Assembly (NCBI GenBank): GCA_965277075.1
Contig: OZ255707.1
Location: forward strand, 2,480,001 to 2,544,000
Reading direction: 5' to 3'
Length of the DNA: 64,000 nucleotides
Source of the DNA: Lustribacter sp965277075
GTDB lineage: Bacteria; Vulcanimicrobiota; Vulcanimicrobiia; Vulcanimicrobiales; Vulcanimicrobiaceae
Shown here: positions 59,440 to 64,000 of the stretch, in pieces
Layout: every line of letters begins with the position of its first letter
How positions within the stretch are numbered: the first letter of the stretch is position 1
Position numbers and translations under genes: made by a program
The notes under the pieces: generated by a model
Told to the model about the DNA's origin: nothing
Database searches by the model: none
The model's input: the letters and a program-made list of their open reading frames with translations, nothing else

Positions 59440-61146
59440 TCAGTGCCCCGTCTCTTCGAAGTCGCCCTCGATCATCCCGTAGTGCTCGCGTGCGGCGGCG
59501 TGCGAAACATAGCCGTTGCGCACGTCGGAGGCGACGTGGCTACGGGGCCGTTCGCGCGGATCACCATAGCCGCCGCCACCACCGCTCTCGACCACCATCA
59601 CGTCGCCCGGGGCGAGTTGGCGCCCCTCGATTTTGCCGTTACCGCTATGAAATTCCGTGCCGTCCGCGAATTGCAGATGCATACGGTTGGGCAGTGCGTC
59701 AGCGCCCCCCGCGAGTCCCCACGGTGCGCACTTCGTGCGCTCCGCATGGACGTTGACGCGGAGGGTCGCGGCGGCACGCACGCGCATCTCGATTCCGAGA
59801 CCGCCGCGATGACGGCCGGCTCCGCCTGAGTCTTCGCGCAACGCGTACCGCTCGATGACGATCGGAATCTTGGCTTCGAGCGATTCGATGACCGCGTTGT
59901 GCGTATCGCCGTCGTTGATGCACACGACCGCGCTCATACCGTCCGCGTCATGCTTCGCGCCCCAGCCGCCGCCCGGCGGGCTCGTCGACGACACGTAGAA
60001 TCGGCCGGTGCGCGGGTTCACCCCGAACACCGTTGCGACACACAAGTCGGCGTGATGCGCCGCGGCGACACGTTCGGGAATGGCCGGCGCTAGCGCGCGA
60101 AAGATCGTGTCGACAACGGTCATCGGAATCGTCATCCACCAGCGCATGGCCGCCGGTTTCGTCGCGCTGATCACACGTCCGGGCGGCAGAATGATCGTCA
60201 GCGGTTCGAATGAGCCGTCGTTGATCGGGTAGTGCGTCGGTGTCGTGACGCATTTGAAGGCGACTTGCGCAGCGGACCGTCCGGCGGTCGCTCCGGAGTT
60301 GAAGTAGCCCGCTACCTGCGGACTCACGTCGGTGAGATCGATCGTCATGGCGTCGCCCGCAACGACGACCTTCACCTTGATCGGAATCGGCGCCGTCGTA
60401 ATGCCGTCGTCGTCCATGAACGACTCGGCCTCGTACGTGCCGTCGGGGATCGACGCGACGGCCGAACGCGCGAGCCGCGCGCTGTGCGCGTAGATGCCCG
60501 AGATGCTCGCGTCGACGGCGGTTCGCCCGTACTTGCGTACGAGCGCGCCATAACGTGCTTCGCCCGTGCGAATCGCCGCGATCTGGGCGCGGAAGTCACC
60601 CATGGCAAGTTCGGGCAGGCGCACGTTCGCGCGGATGATGCGCGTGAGTTCGTCATCTTGAACGCCGCGCTTGAAGATCTTGACGATCGGCAGCTGCAGG
60701 CCTTCGGAATAGATGTCTTGCGTGCGCGCGCCGAGCGTTCCGCCGACGTCGATCCAGTGCGCCATCGACGAAGCAAAGCCGATGATCTGCGCTTCGTGAA
60801 AAATCGGCAGCGTGAAGATCAGATGATTCAGATGGCTCCCCATGATGTACGCATCGTTGGTGAGCAGGATGTCGCCCGGCTCGATGCCGTCGCGTCCGTA
60901 GAATGCGAGCTTCGCCTTGATCGCATCCGAGAGTCCGCGAATGAACATCGGAAGGCCCAAGCCGATCGACACCGTGTCGCCGTCTGCATCGAAGAGGCCG
61001 ACGGTGTAATCGAGCGCCTCGTAGATGATCGGGTTGTAGGCGGTGCGCATCAAATTCGTTTTCATCTCGTCCGTGATGGCGATCAGCGCATTGCGGATGA
61101 TCTCCGCGGTGATCGGATCGTGCTCGACATGCTCGGCTCCGTTCAT
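59440..61146 (-). CDS. HyuB-like N-methylhydantoinase/acetophenone carboxylase subunit B
   Basis: 568 residues from ATG 61146. Hydantoinase B family: DPITAEIIRNALIAITDEMK (start signature), NPIIYEALDYTVGLFDADG, GDILLTNDAYIMGSHLNHL, YFNSGATAGRSAAQVAF, YSEGLQLPIVKIFKRG, DSGGAGRHRGGLGIEMRVR (Gly-rich loop), and ends near GGGGGYGDPRERP. Works with HyuA in ATP-dependent amide or ketone activation (N-methylhydantoin, 5-oxoproline, or carboxylation). Overlaps hyuA by 4 bases (ATGA). Confidence 0.88.
   Translation of the reverse strand: MNGAEHVEHDPITAEIIRNALIAITDEMKTNLMRTAYNPIIYEALDYTVGLFDADGDTVSIGLGLPMFIRGLSDAIKAKLAFYGRDGIEPGDILLTNDAYIMGSHLNHLIFTLPIFHEAQIIGFASSMAHWIDVGGTLGARTQDIYSEGLQLPIVKIFKRGVQDDELTRIIRANVRLPELAMGDFRAQIAAIRTGEARYGALVRKYGRTAVDASISGIYAHSARLARSAVASIPDGTYEAESFMDDDGITTAPIPIKVKVVVAGDAMTIDLTDVSPQVAGYFNSGATAGRSAAQVAFKCVTTPTHYPINDGSFEPLTIILPPGRVISATKPAAMRWWMTIPMTVVDTIFRALAPAIPERVAAAHHADLCVATVFGVNPRTGRFYVSSTSPPGGGWGAKHDADGMSAVVCINDGDTHNAVIESLEAKIPIVIERYALREDSGGAGRHRGGLGIEMRVRAAATLRVNVHAERTKCAPWGLAGGADALPNRMHLQFADGTEFHSGNGKIEGRQLAPGDVMVVESGGGGGYGDPRERPRSHVASDVRNGYVSHAAAREHYGMIEGDFEETGH
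59443..59454. repeat. Solo copy of the GTGCCCCGTCTC element core
   Basis: GTGCCCCGTCTC, identical to the 12-base core of the 11591 element end. Lies in the 3' end of hyuB (it encodes part of the C-terminal EETGH) between the convergent hipA and hyuB genes. No partner arm found nearby. Confidence 0.5.
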
Positions 61147-63185
61147 ACGTCCATCACCGTGAGAATGAGGTGACCCGAGGGATGAACGACGGCGCGCACC
61201 CCCGGCGGCACGCACGTTGCGGAGCCGTCTTCTTGTACGATCGCGGGTCCGGCAATCGCATTGCCGGCGAGTAAGGCATGACGATCGAAAATCGTTGCCT
61301 CGACCGCCTCTCCGGCGAAGAGTACGCGGCGTGAACCCGACACCGTCGTCGACGGAGGCATGGCCGTGCCGGACGCGATTGTGCTCAACGCGGGTTTGCT
61401 CAGTCGTCCCACGATCGAGGTCCGCACGCCGATCACTTCAGCCGCTTCTTCGGGTGCGTTGTGGCTGTAGCGCAACAAGTGCGCGGCGTCGAACGCGCGC
61501 TTGACCGAATCGTACGCGGCATCCGTGCCGATCGCAATGGAGACCGAGTAGTTCTGGCCGACATAGCGCACGTCGAGTCCGCGTTCGAGGGTGACGTCCT
61601 CGTTCGGAATGCCGGCGGATGCGAGCCACGCGGATGCTTCACGTTCCAGCGCTTCGAACTCCGCCGTCGTGCCGAATAAACCGTCCGGTGTGAGCGGCGT
61701 TCGATAGGTGCGCGCGTACTCGCGGCGGAGGTCGGCCGCAAGCATACCGAAGGCGGAAAACGTACCCGGCGCTTGGGGAACGACGACCGTTGCAATCGCG
61801 AGCTCGCGCGCGACGTCGACGGCGTGCAACGGTCCCGCGCCGCCGTACGCGATTAGCGCGAAATCGCGCGGGTCGAGGCCACGCTCGGTCGATACGGCGC
61901 GCACGGCGTTCGCCATCGCCGCGGTCGCGATCGCGATGATACCGCGAGCAGCGGAGTCGACGTCGAGGCCGAGCGGCCGCGCAATCCCTTCCGCGATCGC
62001 GCGCTGGGCCGCCGGGACATCGAGCTGCATGCGTCCGCCGAGAAATCGATCGGCGGCAAGGTGCCCGAGGACCAGGTGCGCGTCCGTCACCGTCGGCAGC
62101 GTGCCGCCGTTGCCGTAGCACGCCGGACCCGGACTGGCGCCGGCGCTCTCCGGTCCGACGTGCAATCCACCGGCTTCGTCGATCCAAGCGATGCTGCCGC
62201 CGCCCGTGCCGATTTCCTTGATGTCGAGCACCGGGATGCGGATGGCCAACCCTTCGTTGTAACCGCCGACGAAATAGTCCGATGAAAGTGACGCGACGCC
62301 GCCCTGCAGCACGCACGCTTTCGCCGTCGTTCCACCCATGTCGAAACAGATCAGATCGGGAGTCGCCAGCGAGGCGCTCATCGCACTCGACGCAACAACA
62401 CCCGCAGCCGGGCCCGATTCCAGCATTTGAATACATTGCTCGCGCGCGGTCGCGACGTCGCAGAGGCCGCCGCTCGACTGCATGATCAACAGGTTCCCGC
62501 CGAAGCCGTCGTGCTCCAAGCGCGTTTCCAGCCGTTCCAAATACCGGCTGACGCGCGGGCCGACGTAGGCGTTTGCCGCGACGGTCGACGTTCGTTCATA
62601 CTCGCGCTGTTCGCGCGAAACGTGGTGCGATGCGGTAACATACGCGCCGGGCAACGCATCGCGCAGTATCTCGACCATACGCCGCTCGTGTTCGACGTTC
62701 GTATACGAATGCAAGAACATCACCGCAACCGATTCGACATCACGTGCACCGATCTCGCGCGCGATCGAACGCGCGGCGTCGTGGTCGAGCGCGACGAGTA
62801 CCGAACCGTCATACGCAAGGCGCTCGTCGACCTCGAAACGCAGATCACGCGCGACCAACGGCACGTGCTTTTTGAAAAATAGGTTGAACGAGTCAGGGCG
62901 GTTCACGCGACCGATTTCATAGACATCACGGAATCCGGCCGTCGTAACGAGCGCGGTCCGCGCACCTTTGCGTTCGAGGATAGCGTTGATGGCCACCGTC
63001 GAGCCGTGGATGATGAATTCGGCATCCGCCGGCGCTGCGCCGGTGACCGCGATTGCATCCATGATACCGCGGACGAGATCGTCGGGCGTGGAAAGCGACT
63101 TACCGAAGGTGACCGAACCGTCCGCCGCATCCATCACGGTGACGTCCGTGAACGTGCCGCCAATATCGACACCGATTCGAAGCAT
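61143..63185 (-). CDS. HyuA-like N-methylhydantoinase/oxoprolinase subunit A
   Basis: 680 residues from ATG 63185, preceded by GGGGCG; TTG 63188 is also possible. ASKHA-fold ATPase subunit: RIGVDIGGTFTDVTVMD (about 3-19), ICFDMGGTTAKACVLQGG (about 287-304), IGTGGGSIAWIDEAGG (about 335). Partner of HyuB: cleaves ATP to activate a lactam or ketone. Only A and B genes are present, not the third acetone carboxylase gene, which favours hydantoinase or 5-oxoprolinase function. A binding-protein gene is divergent across 62 bases. Confidence 0.88.
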   Translation of the reverse strand: MLRIGVDIGGTFTDVTVMDAADGSVTFGKSLSTPDDLVRGIMDAIAVTGAAPADAEFIIHGSTVAINAILERKGARTALVTTAGFRDVYEIGRVNRPDSFNLFFKKHVPLVARDLRFEVDERLAYDGSVLVALDHDAARSIAREIGARDVESVAVMFLHSYTNVEHERRMVEILRDALPGAYVTASHHVSREQREYERTSTVAANAYVGPRVSRYLERLETRLEHDGFGGNLLIMQSSGGLCDVATAREQCIQMLESGPAAGVVASSAMSASLATPDLICFDMGGTTAKACVLQGGVASLSSDYFVGGYNEGLAIRIPVLDIKEIGTGGGSIAWIDEAGGLHVGPESAGASPGPACYGNGGTLPTVTDAHLVLGHLAADRFLGGRMQLDVPAAQRAIAEGIARPLGLDVDSAARGIIAIATAAMANAVRAVSTERGLDPRDFALIAYGGAGPLHAVDVARELAIATVVVPQAPGTFSAFGMLAADLRREYARTYRTPLTPDGLFGTTAEFEALEREASAWLASAGIPNEDVTLERGLDVRYVGQNYSVSIAIGTDAAYDSVKRAFDAAHLLRYSHNAPEEAAEVIGVRTSIVGRLSKPALSTIASGTAMPPSTTVSGSRRVLFAGEAVEATIFDRHALLAGNAIAGPAIVQEDGSATCVPPGVRAVVHPSGHLILTVMDV

Positions 63186-63247
63186 CAAGCGCCCCAGTTA
63201 CAAGCCGTGCAAGTATTTTCCGCTTCCTCGTCACAATAGCGTGAGGC

Positions 63248-64000
63248 ATGAATCGGAGCTCCGCTCTTGTCGTCATAGCGGCGGCCGGAAGTGCCGCGAC
63301 GCTCGCGCGCCGGCCGGCCCGTGCGCAGTCCGGTTTGACCAAGGTTCGCACATTCGCGTTGGCGGTCGATCCCTGTGGCGCGTTGTTCTACGCAAAGGAA
63401 CGGGGCACGTTCGAGGCCGCCGGTCTCGACGTCGATATTTCGCTGCCGACCGACTACGGTGCGGTTATCCCCGGTTTGGTTTCGGGGTCGGCGGACATTG
63501 CGTACGGCATCATCCTTCAGATCGAGCAGGCCTACAAAAAAGATATTCCGGTGCGGATTATCGCGCCCGCCGCAATGAACGATGCGCGGCACCCGACAAA
63601 CTTTTTGCTCGTTGCGAAGGATTCACCGATCAAAACACCGCGTGATCTCAACGGGAAAACGTTGGGATCGAGTCCGCTCAAGAGCATCGGAACATACGCG
63701 ACCGAAGCATGGATCAACCAGAACGGTGGTGATGCGAGCACGGTAAAGTGGATCGACATTCCATTCCCGCTCTGCGGTGAAGCGATCGCGCGCGGACGCA
63801 TCGACGGCGCATTCGTCGTCGAACCGTTCGCGACGGCTGCGCGTTCGCAGACCAAACTTCTTGGGCGGCCCTACGAATCGATCTCGCCGTACTTCCTGGG
63901 TGCAGCGTACTTTACGACGCCGGCGTACGCGACGGCGCATCCGGATATCGTGCGCAAGTTCGCCGGTGCAATTCACGATGCGTCGGTTTGGGCCAATCGC
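63248..64000 (+). CDS. Periplasmic binding protein, NMT1/THI5-like (3' end outside window)
   Basis: 251 residues up to the window end. Signal peptide (SALVVIAAAGSAATLARRP, near RAQSG), then VDPCGALFYAKERGTFEAAG, GLVSGSADIAYGIILQIEQA, NQNGGDASTVKWIDIPFP, RGRIDGAFVVEP. Binds a small organic ligand for an ABC importer. Divergent from hyuA/hyuB, so its ligand may be a hydantoin, pyrimidine derivative or similar. Paralogous to 21601-22545 (shared NGGD...W.D.PFP and RVDAALIAEP/RIDGAFVVEP). Confidence 0.85.
   Translation, partial: MNRSSALVVIAAAGSAATLARRPARAQSGLTKVRTFALAVDPCGALFYAKERGTFEAAGLDVDISLPTDYGAVIPGLVSGSADIAYGIILQIEQAYKKDIPVRIIAPAAMNDARHPTNFLLVAKDSPIKTPRDLNGKTLGSSPLKSIGTYATEAWINQNGGDASTVKWIDIPFPLCGEAIARGRIDGAFVVEPFATAARSQTKLLGRPYESISPYFLGAAYFTTPAYATAHPDIVRKFAGAIHDASVWANR

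Noticed and set aside
61143..63185. Acetone carboxylase assignment for hyuA/hyuB
   Set aside because: The third small subunit gene and its neighbours are absent, so hydantoinase/oxoprolinase-like is the safer call.

Overview
High-GC bacterial chromosome (about 60-65% GC by eye), gene-dense, with many 1-29 bp gene overlaps and frequent GTG/TTG starts. No rRNA, tRNA, CRISPR array, phage or complete insertion sequence was seen. The combination suggests a deep-branching, probably diderm phylum such as Eremiobacterota/WPS-2: an OstA/LptA-type gene argues for an outer membrane, two b-type ATP synthase subunits are present, and yet the gene order resembles Bacillota. The phylum is an inference from gene content only.

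Layout. 1-7059: upp (5' cut), two GT4 glycosyltransferases, a GT-C-like membrane protein, dCMP deaminase, wecA and wecB. 7056-14745: complete F-type ATP synthase operon (atpI-like, B, E, F', F, H, A, G, D, C), interrupted by a 163-bp terminal-inverted-repeat element before atpG, a 37-bp dispersed palindromic repeat before atpD and a nested inverted-repeat spacer before atpC. 14755-20249: two divergent small acidic proteins, a reverse operon (MFS, gluconokinase-like FGGY kinase, DMT exporter, Asp/Glu-racemase-family enzyme) and a Pro-rich small protein. 20246-26847: murA, an orphan periplasmic binding protein (reverse), mreB/mbl, LptA-like, rarA, cysteine desulfurase. 26842-31953: a general-stress unit, ytxG-like (DUF948), ytxH-like, rsbV, rsbW, sigB-type sigma factor, then alaS. 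A sigma-B-like -10 box precedes the unit.

31990-40393: secreted proteins, a decayed Rieske oxygenase, a lipoprotein phosphoesterase, a histidine phosphatase beside serA, and two multi-membrane GT-C-like proteins. 40465-45428: a less GC-rich block with a large LuxR-type (LAL) regulator, two small proteins and a DHA2 efflux pump. 45498-49484: a good sigma-B-type promoter, two small stress-like proteins, then a split NHEJ set (LigD PE-ligase, LigD polymerase, Ku). 49491-57667: metallophosphoesterase, proline dehydrogenase, two TetR/MFS efflux modules and two SDR-fold enzymes. 57732-59416: HipBA toxin-antitoxin. 59440-64000: hyuB and hyuA (N-methylhydantoinase/oxoprolinase-like) with a divergent binding protein cut by the window end.

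How the genes may work together: the strongest system-level idea is that one partner-switching sigma factor (rsbV-rsbW-sigB) controls its own ytxGH-led operon and also the NHEJ operon, making NHEJ part of a general stress response. Other points of interest are TA-bounded hairpin elements in or next to essential operons, two promoters that predict leaderless mRNAs, a serA-linked histidine phosphatase that may be the missing phosphoserine phosphatase, and Bacillota-like macro-synteny (upp-comEB-wecAB-atp-murA-mbl).
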